Positions 51,988 through 61,155 of a stretch of 64,000 nt of DNA are shown here, in pieces. Source of the stretch: Diaphorobacter caeni (GTDB lineage Bacteria; Pseudomonadota; Gammaproteobacteria; Burkholderiales; Burkholderiaceae_C); the NCBI RefSeq assembly GCF_015354245.1, contig NZ_JADKYZ010000008.1, forward strand, positions 62,001 through 126,000, given 5' to 3'. The position numbers and the translations under genes are program-made. Below the pieces are notes generated by a model, which worked only from the letters and a program-made list of their open reading frames with translations, had not been told where the DNA came from and did not search any database. The number at the start of each line of letters is the position of its first letter. Position 1 is the stretch's first letter.

Positions 51988-53247
51988 CTACGCCCTCCAG
52001 CGCCTGAAGATCAGCGACGTGTTGATGCCGCCGAACGCGAAGTTGTTCGACATCACCACATCGGTCTGCACCGCGCGTGGCTGGTCGACGATGTAGTCGA
52101 TGGGCGCGCAGCGCTCGTCCACCTGCGTGAGGTTGGCGTTCTGCGCGAACAGGCCGTCCTTCATCATCTCGAGCGTCATCCAGGCCTCGAGCGCGCCGCA
52201 CGCGCCAAGCGTGTGGCCCATGAAGCCCTTGAGCGTGCTGACCGGAACACGGTTGCCGAAAATCTCGTAGGTCGCGGCCGATTCGGCGATGTCGCCCTGC
52301 TCGGTCGAGGTGCCGTGCGCGTTCACGTAGCCGATCTCCGCAGCCGAAATGCCCGCGTCCTCGATGGCCAGTTGCATGGCCTGCGCCATGGTGGCCGAGT
52401 TCGGATGCGTGACATGCGTGCCGTCGCAATTCGTGCCGAAGCCGATCAGCTCGGCGATGATGTTCGCGCCGCGCGCCTTGGCATGTTCCAGTTCCTCGAG
52501 CACGAACGTGCATGCTCCCTCGCCAAGCACCAGTCCGTCGCGCGCCGCATCGAACGGGCGCGGCGTGAGGTCTGGCGTGTCGTTCTTCACGCTGGTGGCG
52601 AACAGGGTATCGAAGACGGCCGCCTGCGTCGCGTCCAGCTCTTCGGAGCCGCCGGCCAGCATGGCCACCTGCTTGCCGGTCTGGATCGCCTCGAACGCGT
52701 AGCCGATGCCTTGGCTGCCCGAGGTGCAGGCGCTCGACGTGGTGATCACGCGACCCGTCAGGCCCAGAAACACGGCGATGTTGACGGCGGCGGTGTGCGC
52801 CATCATCTTGATGTAGGTGTTGGCGTTGATGCCCTCGGTCGTCTTGTCGGCGATCATCCGGCCGAAGTCGCCGATGGCGGCGGGCGTGCCGGCGGACGAG
52901 CCGTAGGCCACGCCCATCTTGCCGCTCTTGACCAGCGGGTCGTCGAGCAGCCCTGCACTCTCGAGCGCGATCTCGCTCGCACGCGTGGCCATCAGCGCCA
53001 CGCGGCCCATGCTGCGCATGGTCTTGCGGTTGTAGTGCGCGGGCAGATCGAATGCGGGCACGGTGCAGCCCAACTGCGTGTTCAGGCCCTCGATGTCCTT
53101 CCACTCGTGCATGGAGCGGATCACGTTCTTGCCGCTGTGCAACTGCGCGCGCACGGTGGCCCAATCATGGCCGAGCGGACTCAGCGCTCCGATGCCGGTC
53201 ACCACGACGCGGCGTTTGCCATTGTGATGGCTGTTCAAGGCGCTCAT
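51988..53247 (-). CDS. Beta-ketoacyl-ACP synthase, aryl polyene type (FabF-like)
   Basis: A 419-residue ketosynthase with the catalytic triad C174 (TTSSACTSG), H311 (NAHGTST) and H345 (FMGHTLG). It matches the last ketosynthase of E. coli-type aryl polyene clusters (ApeR-like by position). It condenses malonyl units onto the polyene chain. The ATG at 53245-53247 overlaps the ketoreductase stop (ATGA). The long frame extending upstream lies in the ketoreductase gene and was not used. Confidence 0.93.
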   Translation of the reverse strand: MSALNSHHNGKRRVVVTGIGALSPLGHDWATVRAQLHSGKNVIRSMHEWKDIEGLNTQLGCTVPAFDLPAHYNRKTMRSMGRVALMATRASEIALESAGLLDDPLVKSGKMGVAYGSSAGTPAAIGDFGRMIADKTTEGINANTYIKMMAHTAAVNIAVFLGLTGRVITTSSACTSGSQGIGYAFEAIQTGKQVAMLAGGSEELDATQAAVFDTLFATSVKNDTPDLTPRPFDAARDGLVLGEGACTFVLEELEHAKARGANIIAELIGFGTNCDGTHVTHPNSATMAQAMQLAIEDAGISAAEIGYVNAHGTSTEQGDIAESAATYEIFGNRVPVSTLKGFMGHTLGACGALEAWMTLEMMKDGLFAQNANLTQVDERCAPIDYIVDQPRAVQTDVVMSNNFAFGGINTSLIFRRWRA

Positions 53248-53999
53248 CCCAGCATCCCTCCGTTGACGGAAATGACCTGACGCGTCACATACGATGCGTC
53301 CTGCCCCATGAGAAACGACACCACGGCGGCGACTTCGTCCACCGATCCCATGCGGCGCATCGGAATCATGTCCATCGCGTGCTCCAGCACTTCCTCGCTC
53401 ACCATGTCGGTATCGATCAACCCGGGCGCCACGCAGTTGACCGTGATGTCGCGCTTGGCGAGCTCGATGGCCAGTGACTTGGTGGCCGCGATCACTCCGG
53501 CTTTGGCCGCACTGTAATTGGTCTGGCCGCGATTGCCCATCAGCGCCGACACCGATGCCAGCGTGACGATGCGCCCCGGCTTGCGTCTGCGCACCATGGG
53601 CATGACGACGGGGTGCAGCACGTTGTAGAACGCATCGAGGTTGGTGTGCACCACGGCGTCCCACTCCTCGCCGCTCATCGCGGGAAAGGCGTTGTCGCGC
53701 GCGATGCCCGCGTTGCAGACCACGCCGTAGTAGGCACCGTGCAGCTCCATGTCGGCCTCAAGCGCCGCGATGCTGGCCGCGCGGTCCGCCACGTCAAACT
53801 GCAGCACGCGCGCGCTGCGGCCGAGCGCCTCGATGGCTCCCACCACTTCCTTGGCGTGCTCCACGCCGCTGCGGCAATGCACGACGATGTCATGGCCATC
53901 GCGCGCCAAACGCAGCGCGATCGCCCGGCCTATGCCCCGGCTGGATCCGGTCACCAGAACGGTCCCCTTGGTGGTCGATTCAGTCGTCATTCCTGTCAT
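53244..53999 (-). CDS. 3-ketoacyl-ACP reductase (FabG-like), aryl polyene type
   Basis: A 251-residue short-chain dehydrogenase: cofactor motif TGSSRGIG, NAGI, catalytic NYSAAKAG (Tyr-X3-Lys), and C-terminal VTRQVISVNGGMLG typical of FabG. It reduces the beta-keto group of each extension step (ApeQ-like by position). ATGA overlaps link it to the dehydratase upstream and the ketosynthase downstream. Confidence 0.94.
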   Translation of the reverse strand: MTGMTTESTTKGTVLVTGSSRGIGRAIALRLARDGHDIVVHCRSGVEHAKEVVGAIEALGRSARVLQFDVADRAASIAALEADMELHGAYYGVVCNAGIARDNAFPAMSGEEWDAVVHTNLDAFYNVLHPVVMPMVRRRKPGRIVTLASVSALMGNRGQTNYSAAKAGVIAATKSLAIELAKRDITVNCVAPGLIDTDMVSEEVLEHAMDMIPMRRMGSVDEVAAVVSFLMGQDASYVTRQVISVNGGMLG

Positions 54000-54493
54000 C
54001 AGCTCTCTGTGTTCTGCAGCGCCTGCACATAGGCGCCGCCGTCTTCGGGTTCGTAGACGGAGATGCGCGCCGTGGCCCGCACCTCCTCATCGGCTCGGAT
54101 TGTGCAGTCAAACATGCCCAGTCCGTTTTCGCCCATCAGCTCGCACTGCACGCTCACCGTGAGCACGGTGTCCGGAGCGAAGAAGTCAGCACCCGCATCG
54201 TACTTGCGTGTGCCCAGCAGAAAACCGAGCTTGACCTGCTGTCCCGCCTGCAACGCGCGCCACCCGGCCCAGGCCGCCACGGTCTGGGCCATGTATTCCA
54301 GCCCAACCCATGCGGGCATTCCTTCATCCTGCAGATAGAGACCGTCGCGCGGCACCGTCACCTCGGCCACGGCACTCTCCGCGTCGGCCGCCAGCAGGCG
54401 GTCGAGCAGCAGCATCGCGCCGCGATGCGGCACATAGTTCTCGATGGGCAAAAATTCCTTCATCACCAATTCGTCAATCCCGTCATCGTCCAT
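53999..54493 (-). CDS. 3-hydroxyacyl-ACP dehydratase of aryl polyene cluster
   Basis: A 164-residue hot-dog protein: ENYVPHRGAMLLLDRLLAAD, then GLEYMAQTVAAWAGW (catalytic-helix region) and GFLLGTRKYD. It removes water to create the double bonds of the polyene (ApeP-like). A later in-frame ATG (residue 11, MKEFLP) is a possible start. Overlaps the ketoreductase gene by ATGA. Confidence 0.88.
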   Translation of the reverse strand: MDDDGIDELVMKEFLPIENYVPHRGAMLLLDRLLAADAESAVAEVTVPRDGLYLQDEGMPAWVGLEYMAQTVAAWAGWRALQAGQQVKLGFLLGTRKYDAGADFFAPDTVLTVSVQCELMGENGLGMFDCTIRADEEVRATARISVYEPEDGGAYVQALQNTES

Positions 54494-54499
54494 CCCGGT

Positions 54500-55702
54500 T
54501 CAACCCGCCGCGAACAGCAGGGAGCAGTTGCTGCCGCCAAACGCAAAAGAATTGCTGAGCACCGCCCGGGCGCTTCGCCCCAGAGCGTCTTGCGGCCCGG
54601 CAATCCGCAACGCGGGCAGGCCCGCATCGGCCACTCCATCCCACCAATGCGCGGGCAACTTGCCCAGCGGATTGTCGTGCAGCACGTGCCAGCAGATCGC
54701 AGCCTCCAGCGCACCCGCCGCAGCCAGCGCATGACCCGTCAGCGGCTTGGTCGAGCTGACCGCCGCGCCCGAGCCGAACAGCGTGTGCACGGCCAGACTC
54801 TCCATCGCATCATTGTGGGGCGTTGCCGTGCCGTGCAGGTTCACGTAGTCGACCTGATCGGCCGCCATGCCCGCGCGATCCAGCGCCTGCTGCATCGCGG
54901 AGATCGCCCCGCGCCCCGTCGGATCGGGTGCGGACATGTGGTGCGCATCCTGGCTCTCCCCCCAGCCCGCGAGCCGCACCGGCCCGCGCTCGCGCGTCAT
55001 CACGAAGAAGGCCGCAGCCTCGCCGAGATTGATGCCGTGGCGATGGGCCGACAGCGGGTTGCAGCGCTCGGCGGACACCGCCTCGAGCGCGCTGAAACCC
55101 GCCACGGTGAACGCGCTCAAGGCATCCACACCACCGGCGATCACCGCATCGACCATGCCGCTCACCAGCAGCCGTGCGCCGCTCGCAAGCGCCTTGGCAC
55201 CCGAAGAGCAGGCCGTCGACGTCGCATGCACCGGGCCACGGATGCCCAGATGGGTGGCGAGAAATCCCGCCACGTCGCCCAGCTCCTGCACCGTGTAATC
55301 AAAGCCTTGCGGAAAAGCGCCCGCGCGCCGATACGCATCGGCAGCGAACATGCCCTCATCAAGGCCGCCCGTGCTGGTGCCCACGATCAGCGCCACCCGC
55401 TCGGCACCCACGCGCGCGATCAGCGCATCCATCTGCGGCTTGAGCGGCAGCATCGCCGCCCAGGCCAGCGCGTTGTTGCGCGAGCGTTGTGCAGGCACGG
55501 CAAAGTCCAGCGCAGGCAGCTCGACATCGCTTGGCAGACAGCCCAAAGCCAGCGCACGCCCCGGCGAATACTGCTCGGTCACGCGCAAGGTCTGCGGATC
55601 GGCATCGGCGAACAGCTGCGCGCGCATCTGCTCCGCACTCGCGCCCAGCGCGCTGATCGCCGAGACGGCATTCAGATAAACGGGAGGTCGCTCCATCACC
55701 AT
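54500..55702 (-). CDS. Second beta-ketoacyl synthase of the aryl polyene cluster
   Basis: About 400 residues, a FabB/F-type ketosynthase with C165 in ATSTACSSGAK, His in VNLHGTATPHND and LTGHALAAAGALE, and final NSFAFGGSNCSLL. Shorter and more diverged than the other ketosynthase (ApeO-like by position). The start at 55702 overlaps the lipoprotein stop (TGATG); ATG at 55696 is also possible. Six bases separate it from the dehydratase. Probably pairs with the ketoreductase/dehydratase set. Confidence 0.92.
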   Translation of the reverse strand: MVMERPPVYLNAVSAISALGASAEQMRAQLFADADPQTLRVTEQYSPGRALALGCLPSDVELPALDFAVPAQRSRNNALAWAAMLPLKPQMDALIARVGAERVALIVGTSTGGLDEGMFAADAYRRAGAFPQGFDYTVQELGDVAGFLATHLGIRGPVHATSTACSSGAKALASGARLLVSGMVDAVIAGGVDALSAFTVAGFSALEAVSAERCNPLSAHRHGINLGEAAAFFVMTRERGPVRLAGWGESQDAHHMSAPDPTGRGAISAMQQALDRAGMAADQVDYVNLHGTATPHNDAMESLAVHTLFGSGAAVSSTKPLTGHALAAAGALEAAICWHVLHDNPLGKLPAHWWDGVADAGLPALRIAGPQDALGRSARAVLSNSFAFGGSNCSLLFAAG

Positions 55703-56343
55703 CAAAGCCCCGCATTGTTGCTGCACAGATCGGCACCGCCCGGCGTGTCGATGCGCAGCGACCAGTTGCCTTGCGGATAGACGACTTCAAGCGCGCTCGC
55801 ATCGAGAAACCGCACCTTCACCCGCTCCGCTCCCGCGTACTTCAGCACGCGCTCCTTTGGCGTCGCGTCCAGCGTCCACTGCGCTGGCAAGGCCCGGGCA
55901 ATCTCCGCTTCGGGCCAGAACGCGAGCTGCACGTCGCTCAGCACCTGCTCGGGCTTGAGCACCGCAGGCCACCAGCGCGAGAGCTGCGGATCGAGCTTGG
56001 TTCCGTTCCAGTCCAGCGTGCCGACCATCTGGCCAAGGTTCAGAATCGCGAGCCGCATGCTGCCCGCATCGATTTCGAGCAGCGCATCAAGCTCCTTCGG
56101 CGACTGCCCCGGCGGCTGCACGGTCAGGCGCTGCTGTACCGCTGCGGCGCAGCCCAGCGCGGACGGCGCGAGCGCCAGCCACGGCGAGCCCACCTGGCCC
56201 GCCACGGCGGCATCGGCCTGGTGGCGAGACGCGGACGCGCAGCCCGCCAGCAAGGCCGCCGAGGCCAAGCCCGCCAGCAAGGCCGCCGAGGCCAAGCCCG
56301 CCAGCCAAGTCGAGCAAGCGATGCGGCTCACGGGCGATGTCAT
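55702..56343 (-). CDS. DUF3261 outer-membrane lipoprotein
   Basis: About 213 residues. The N-terminus MTSPVSRIACSTWLAGLASA is followed by a repeated hydrophobic stretch and a lipobox LLAGCAS. The mature domain (DUF3261) includes LEIDAGSMRLAILNLGQMVG and YPQGNWSLRIDTPGG. In aryl polyene clusters (ApeN-like) such lipoproteins work with the LolA-like protein and MMPL exporter in moving the pigment lipid to the outer membrane. The signal peptide carries a 27-base tandem duplication. Coupled to neighbours by ATGA/TGATG. Confidence 0.83.
   Translation of the reverse strand: MTSPVSRIACSTWLAGLASAALLAGLASAALLAGCASASRHQADAAVAGQVGSPWLALAPSALGCAAAVQQRLTVQPPGQSPKELDALLEIDAGSMRLAILNLGQMVGTLDWNGTKLDPQLSRWWPAVLKPEQVLSDVQLAFWPEAEIARALPAQWTLDATPKERVLKYAGAERVKVRFLDASALEVVYPQGNWSLRIDTPGGADLCSNNAGL
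56242..56308 (-). repeat. 27-base tandem duplication in lipoprotein signal peptide
   Basis: GCCCGCCAGCAAGGCCGCCG and the next seven bases (56242-56268) are repeated exactly at 56269-56295, with a partial third copy. In frame it doubles the hydrophobic segment LAGLASAAL. Confidence 0.85.
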
Positions 56344-57611
56344 GCAAGCGCCTCTTTGGCCTGCTGTTGGCAAAGTTCGCGCAGCACGTTCAGGCGCCGC
56401 TGCGGCTCGGCCACGTAGGGGTTGGTATCGTCCCACGCATAGCCCGCAAGAATCGACGAGATCATGCGGCGGATCTCGGGGCTGTGGCGGTCGTGAAAGA
56501 TCACGTCCTGGAAGCCACCTTCATACCAACCGGAAACGAACGCTCGGAAGGTGTTCACGCCCGCCTGCAGCGGCACCGCGTAGTCGGCCTGCCAATCGAC
56601 GGTCTCGCCGTTCCATGCGCGAGCGATGCACTTCGCGGCAAGGCTTGCCGACTTCACCGCGATCGTCACGCCGCTCGAGAACACCGGATCGAGGAACTCG
56701 CCCGCATTGCCGAGCAGCGCAAAGTTCTTGCCCCACAGCGAGGTCACGTTCGCCGAATAGCCGGTGAGCGTGCGGCCCGGCGTGTCCCACACGGCGTTGC
56801 GCAGCACATGCGAGAGCGATGGCGTCTCGGCGATGATCGCGCGCAGGCGCTCCACCTCGGTGCCTTGATATTGCGCCAGATATTCGGGCGTGCCGACCAC
56901 GCCCTGTGAGCAGCGGCCGTTGGAGAACGGAATGGTCCAGAACCACACGTCGTGGTGCGTGGGGTGCACGCTGATCAGGATCTTCTGGCGGTCCATCTCG
57001 CCGAGCGCGATGCGGTCCTCGATGTGGGTGAACAGCGCGCCGCGCACCGGGAAGTCCGAGGGCCGCTCCAGATCGAGCATGCGCGGCAGAATGCGCGCGA
57101 AGCCGCTGGCGTCGAGCAGATAGCGCGCGGTCACCGCATACTCCTCGCCCTGCTCCGAACGCACGCGCACCACCGGCTGATCGCCGCTCACGTCAACGGC
57201 CGTCACCACGTGGCGATAACGGATTTCCGCGCCCGCCTTCTCGGCAGCATCCGCCAGCACCTTGTCGAAGTTGGCGCGCTGCACCTGGTAGGTCGTGCCC
57301 CAGCCCTTGGAGAACTTGTCGCGGAAATCGAAGGCCGTGGCCAGCTCCCCCTTGGCGAAGGCCGCGCCGTTCTTGTGCTGAAAGCCCGCCTCCACCACGT
57401 CCTGCAGCATGCCGGCTTCCTCGATGTACTGCATGCTCTGCGGCAGCAGGCTCTCGCCGATGGAGAAGCGTGGAAAGGTTTCCTTCTCGATGATCAGCAC
57501 CTTGCGGCCCTGCTTGCGCAGCAGCCCCGCCGCCACGGCGCCCGAAGGGCCCGCGCCGATGATCAGAATTTCAGTCTCTTCGACCTTGATGTTGTCCATA
57601 ACGACCCTCAC
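56340..57611 (-). CDS. Flavin-dependent halogenase-like oxidoreductase
   Basis: A 423-residue FAD enzyme: GxGxxG (G19-G24 in IIGAGPSGAVAAGL), then FSIGESLLPQSMQYIEEAG, K80 in FQHKNGAAF (equivalent to the catalytic Lys of phenolic halogenases), the WxWxIP motif WFWTIP (223-228) and FLDPVFSSGVTIA (306-318). These are flavin-dependent halogenase hallmarks. Halogenase homologues occur in xanthomonadin-type clusters, whose pigments are brominated. The enzyme may halogenate the aryl head group. GTG start at 57611 overlaps the exporter stop (GTGA). No flavin reductase is seen in the window. Confidence 0.83.
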   Translation of the reverse strand: MRVVMDNIKVEETEILIIGAGPSGAVAAGLLRKQGRKVLIIEKETFPRFSIGESLLPQSMQYIEEAGMLQDVVEAGFQHKNGAAFAKGELATAFDFRDKFSKGWGTTYQVQRANFDKVLADAAEKAGAEIRYRHVVTAVDVSGDQPVVRVRSEQGEEYAVTARYLLDASGFARILPRMLDLERPSDFPVRGALFTHIEDRIALGEMDRQKILISVHPTHHDVWFWTIPFSNGRCSQGVVGTPEYLAQYQGTEVERLRAIIAETPSLSHVLRNAVWDTPGRTLTGYSANVTSLWGKNFALLGNAGEFLDPVFSSGVTIAVKSASLAAKCIARAWNGETVDWQADYAVPLQAGVNTFRAFVSGWYEGGFQDVIFHDRHSPEIRRMISSILAGYAWDDTNPYVAEPQRRLNVLRELCQQQAKEALA

Positions 57612-60040
57612 GCTTTTGCTTTGGATTTGGGCGAAGTGCCCTCTATTGAATGGGAGACTGTAGCCGCAGCGGATGACGCGCCGCCATCGCCGCCATCACG
57701 GCCAGCTCGGAACAGCGGCGCGAGCAACAGCACGATGGGCAGGCCGAACATCAGCGTGACGCCGAACGCGCGCAGCGCGGGCGTCTGCGACAGCCCCAGC
57801 AGCCCGAACGACAGCCAGGTGCTGCCCGCGCCGATCACCACCGCGAGCCAGGCCTGCGGATCGTCCTCATGCTCCTGCAGATAGATGCCATAGTCGATGC
57901 CCACGCCAAGCAGCAGCATCAGCGCGAGCACGTTGAACAGTTGCCACGGCTCGCCCATCAGCGACAGGATGATGACCACCGCAAGACTGGCGAGCACCGT
58001 CGGCAGCCAGGCGCGCCACGCGCTGCGGCCAAAGCGGATGCACAGCGCCGCGAGCACCAGCACATGGCCGAGCGCGAGCAACTCGGTCATCGAGATGCGG
58101 TAGCGCTTGAGCAGCCCGGAAATCTCCGCTGGCTTGTCCACCCAGGTCACGCCCACCAGTCCCTCAGCCGCGGCCGACAGCGCGGGCAACGCCGCCTGCC
58201 CGCGCACACCACGCAGCATCACCATGCTGCGGAACGCACCCTCGCGCTCGCCCAGCCACAGCGGGCGGGCGGCTGCCGAAATCGGCTGCGCCAGCCACGC
58301 CTGCACGGTAAGCGGTTCCGCAGCGGCGGAAGTGTCAGGTGCGAACGACTCACCCAGTTGCGCGTTCACGCCGTCGAGCACCACCTTGTTCGCGTGCTGC
58401 ACCAGAGCCGCATTGCGCGCCTGCAACTGCGCCGAAGGCACCCAGTCGGACACCGCGCTGTAGCCCGTGAGCTCCTTGTCCACGACCAGCGCGTCGAGCC
58501 TCTGCTTGAGTGCTTCTTCACGCTGCAGCACCTCTTCGGCGCTCGCGCCCTTGACCAGATAGAACTGCGCCGGGCTCGGCAGCCCGAGTATCTGCCCGAC
58601 CTGCATCTGCTGCGCGATCAGGCTCGGCGAGCTGTTCTGCAGCTGGCGCACGTCGTCCATGTCGTTGAGCAGATGGCCCTTGCCGATCCACAGCAGCGCC
58701 AGCGCACACAGCGCGAGCGACCACGGCAGCGCCCCGCGCCAGCGCGGCCACCAGCCCAGCGTCCTGCCGATGGCGAGCGCCGCACGGCTCTGCGGCACGC
58801 GGCCGCGATCCAGCCATGGAAACCAGCAGATCACGGTCAACATCGCGGCCGCGAGGCCCACCACCGAAAACAGCGCCATCTGCCGCAGCCCCGGAAACGC
58901 CGCCATGCCGAGCGCAATATAGGCAATCGCACTGGTGCCAAGCGCCAGCCACAACGCTGGCAGCAGGCCGCGCATCAGCGCATGCGGCTTGCTACCCGGC
59001 GCACCCTGGCGCGACGCGAAATAGTGAATCCCGTAGTCCTCGGCCACGCCCACGAGGCTCGCGCCAAAGACCAGCGTCAGCAGATGCACCTTGCCGAACA
59101 CCAGATCCGTCACGCTGAGCGCGACCGCGCAGCCGATCAACAGCGACGTGCCCACCAGCAGCACCGGCCGCAGCGAACGAAAGGCGATCCAGGCGAGCAC
59201 CAGCACCCCCGCGAGCGAACCCCAGCCGATCACGTTGATCTCGCCGTTGGCCTGCACTGCGGCTGCCTCCGCATGCAGCGGCACGCCGGCCAGAATGAGC
59301 TGCGCGTCGGGCGACTGCCTGCGCACTTCGCTCAAGGCATGCTCCATCGCCGAACCGATCACCGGATTGCCCGACAGGCTGAAAGCCGAGCCGTCGAGCG
59401 CGTACTGCATCACCACCCACTGCTTGCCGTCGGCCGCCACCCACAGCTCGGAATCGCGTGGCCGCGCCTGGCTCTGCGCCGCGCGCGCCGACCACCACTG
59501 CGTCCACAGCCCGAGCGGGTCATTCACCCAATCGGTCAGGCGCGCCTGCGTGGCCGGTTGATAAAGATCCTGCAGCGCGCGCTGCACCAGGCTTTCATCG
59601 CTGGCCTTGGCAAGCTCGCCCTGCTGCTGCGTGGTGATGAGATTCGCGCGCCACGGCTGGTAGAAGGCGAGCGCCGACTGCATCGATGATTCGCGCGCAA
59701 TCGCCTCCTCCTTGAGGCGTGCGCTCGTCTGCGTCTTCAATGCGGCGCGAAAGGTCTGCGCCGCCGCACGCGTCTCGTCCCATTGCGGCGTTCCGAGCAG
59801 CACCACGATCTGGCGCTGCATCTGCTCGGAGAGCTGCTGCGTCGCCATCGACACATCGGGCGCCTGCTCGTTGAGCGGCAACAGCGCAAGCACATCGGTG
59901 TCGATGCGCCCCTCTTTCCAAAACTGGAACTGATGCACGCACACGGCCAGCACCACCAGCGCCCAGACCAGCGCAGCCACACGCCACAGCACGCCTGCGG
60001 GGCGTTCCATGGTGGCCAAGTCGGGAGAAGTGCGCGTCAT
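57608..60040 (-). CDS. MMPL/RND-type exporter of the aryl polyene cluster
   Basis: An 810-residue inner-membrane transporter with two halves, each with a large periplasmic loop followed by five to six helices. Signatures: LLTLVFGASLVGVAEDYGIHYF and LMLLLGVGIDYGIYLQEHED (both are the Asp-Tyr-Gly pairs of MMPL helices). It likely flips the polyene lipid (ApeM-like) to the periplasm. The start at 60040 was taken as ATG. It is flanked by LolA-like and halogenase-like genes. Confidence 0.92.
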   Translation of the reverse strand: MTRTSPDLATMERPAGVLWRVAALVWALVVLAVCVHQFQFWKEGRIDTDVLALLPLNEQAPDVSMATQQLSEQMQRQIVVLLGTPQWDETRAAAQTFRAALKTQTSARLKEEAIARESSMQSALAFYQPWRANLITTQQQGELAKASDESLVQRALQDLYQPATQARLTDWVNDPLGLWTQWWSARAAQSQARPRDSELWVAADGKQWVVMQYALDGSAFSLSGNPVIGSAMEHALSEVRRQSPDAQLILAGVPLHAEAAAVQANGEINVIGWGSLAGVLVLAWIAFRSLRPVLLVGTSLLIGCAVALSVTDLVFGKVHLLTLVFGASLVGVAEDYGIHYFASRQGAPGSKPHALMRGLLPALWLALGTSAIAYIALGMAAFPGLRQMALFSVVGLAAAMLTVICWFPWLDRGRVPQSRAALAIGRTLGWWPRWRGALPWSLALCALALLWIGKGHLLNDMDDVRQLQNSSPSLIAQQMQVGQILGLPSPAQFYLVKGASAEEVLQREEALKQRLDALVVDKELTGYSAVSDWVPSAQLQARNAALVQHANKVVLDGVNAQLGESFAPDTSAAAEPLTVQAWLAQPISAAARPLWLGEREGAFRSMVMLRGVRGQAALPALSAAAEGLVGVTWVDKPAEISGLLKRYRISMTELLALGHVLVLAALCIRFGRSAWRAWLPTVLASLAVVIILSLMGEPWQLFNVLALMLLLGVGIDYGIYLQEHEDDPQAWLAVVIGAGSTWLSFGLLGLSQTPALRAFGVTLMFGLPIVLLLAPLFRAGRDGGDGGASSAAATVSHSIEGTSPKSKAKA

Positions 60041-60061
60041 TCGGTGCGGTTCAATTCATCA

Positions 60062-60718
60062 TCAGCGGAACAGCGCGGCATCGGCATCGCGCAGCGTCTG
60101 CTCGGCCGTTGCCTCCTGGATGCGGATGACGCTGCTGTCGCCACGCGCCTCCTGCAGCTTCACTTCACGAACAAAGGCCCCTCCCTGCAGATCGACCGAC
60201 GCCAGCCACTGCGCAAGCATCGGGTCGCGCGGCACGAGGTACATCTGCCAGCCGCTGGCCTGCGCCTTGCCCGACACCTCGAAGAACTGGCGCAGTTGCA
60301 CCAGATCGGCCGACATCACGGCGAACAGCATCGCGTTCACGGTGCGCAGCACGGGCTCGTCTTCGGCACGCATCTGCATGCTCACCTCGCCATCGCCGCG
60401 CCGCGACTGCAGGCTGTCGGGCTTGACGATCAGCGTCGATTCAAACGGCTTGAGCACATGCCAGACGATGCCCTTGTTCTTCGCGACCACGAACTCGCCG
60501 GAGGAGCGCAGCGGCTGCTTGAAGCCCTTGATGCTTTTTTCCTGCTCGAAGTTGCCGCGCACCACCGGCGCGTCCTTGAGCTGCTGCTTGACCTTCTCCA
60601 GCAAATCTTGCGTGACCTGGTCCTTGGCTGCAACGGGTGCAGGTTTTTCAGCCATCGCGGCGGGCACCATGGCCAGCAGCGCCGCACAAAGAATGGTCGA
60701 CTTCAGGATGGACTTCAT
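60062..60718 (-). CDS. LolA-like periplasmic carrier
   Basis: A 218-residue exported protein: signal peptide MKSILKSTILCAALLAMVPA, then the LolA-type fold DAPVVRGNFEQEKSIKGFKQ, SSGEFVVAKNKGIVWHVLKP and LASVDLQGGAFVREVKLQEA. Aryl polyene clusters carry a LolA homologue (ApeL-like) that probably ferries the polyene lipid to the outer membrane. ATG at 60718 overlaps the thioesterase stop (ATGA). Confidence 0.88.
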   Translation of the reverse strand: MKSILKSTILCAALLAMVPAAMAEKPAPVAAKDQVTQDLLEKVKQQLKDAPVVRGNFEQEKSIKGFKQPLRSSGEFVVAKNKGIVWHVLKPFESTLIVKPDSLQSRRGDGEVSMQMRAEDEPVLRTVNAMLFAVMSADLVQLRQFFEVSGKAQASGWQMYLVPRDPMLAQWLASVDLQGGAFVREVKLQEARGDSSVIRIQEATAEQTLRDADAALFR

Positions 60719-61155
60719 GGCTGCACCCCCAGCCGCTCCCACAGCACCGGCGGACAGACAAAGCGCATCTCGCGCGTCTGCATGTCCACGGCCACCTGAA
60801 TCGTATAGGCCGTGTTGATCTTCTGGCCCGTCTCAGCGTCGCTGATCACGTAGTCGATGCGCAGGCGGTTTTCCCATTCGGTGATCGTCGAGCGGATCTT
60901 GAGCTTCTGCCCGAAGGTCGCGGGCCGCACGTACTTGAGGCGCATGTCGACCACCGGCCAGCCAAAGCCCGAATCGCGCATGCGTGGGTAGTCGTAGTCG
61001 AACTTGGCGAGCAGCGCACTGCGTGCCAGTTCCAGAAAGCGCACGTAGTTGCCGTGGTAGACGATCTCCATCACGTCGATGTCGTAGAACGCGGGCGTGA
61101 CCTCGATCTCGCAGGTCAGACGCTCGCGCGACGCGAGTTCATTCTCAGTCGGCAT
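60715..61155 (-). CDS. Acyl-CoA/ACP thioesterase (4HBT hot-dog)
   Basis: A 146-residue thioesterase: YDIDVMEIVYHGNYVRFLELARSALL has the catalytic Asp of the 4-hydroxybenzoyl-CoA thioesterase family (here in DIDVMEIVYHGNY). It probably releases or edits the polyene or its starter (ApeK-like). The ATG at 61153-61155 lies inside the end of the lyase gene by 11 bases. It overlaps the LolA-like gene. Confidence 0.88.
   Translation of the reverse strand: MPTENELASRERLTCEIEVTPAFYDIDVMEIVYHGNYVRFLELARSALLAKFDYDYPRMRDSGFGWPVVDMRLKYVRPATFGQKLKIRSTITEWENRLRIDYVISDAETGQKINTAYTIQVAVDMQTREMRFVCPPVLWERLGVQP

Noticed and set aside
57869-59689. 606-codon plus-strand frame opposite the MMPL exporter
   Set aside because: Arg/His/Gln-rich shadow translation; the exporter gene with its membrane helices is clear.
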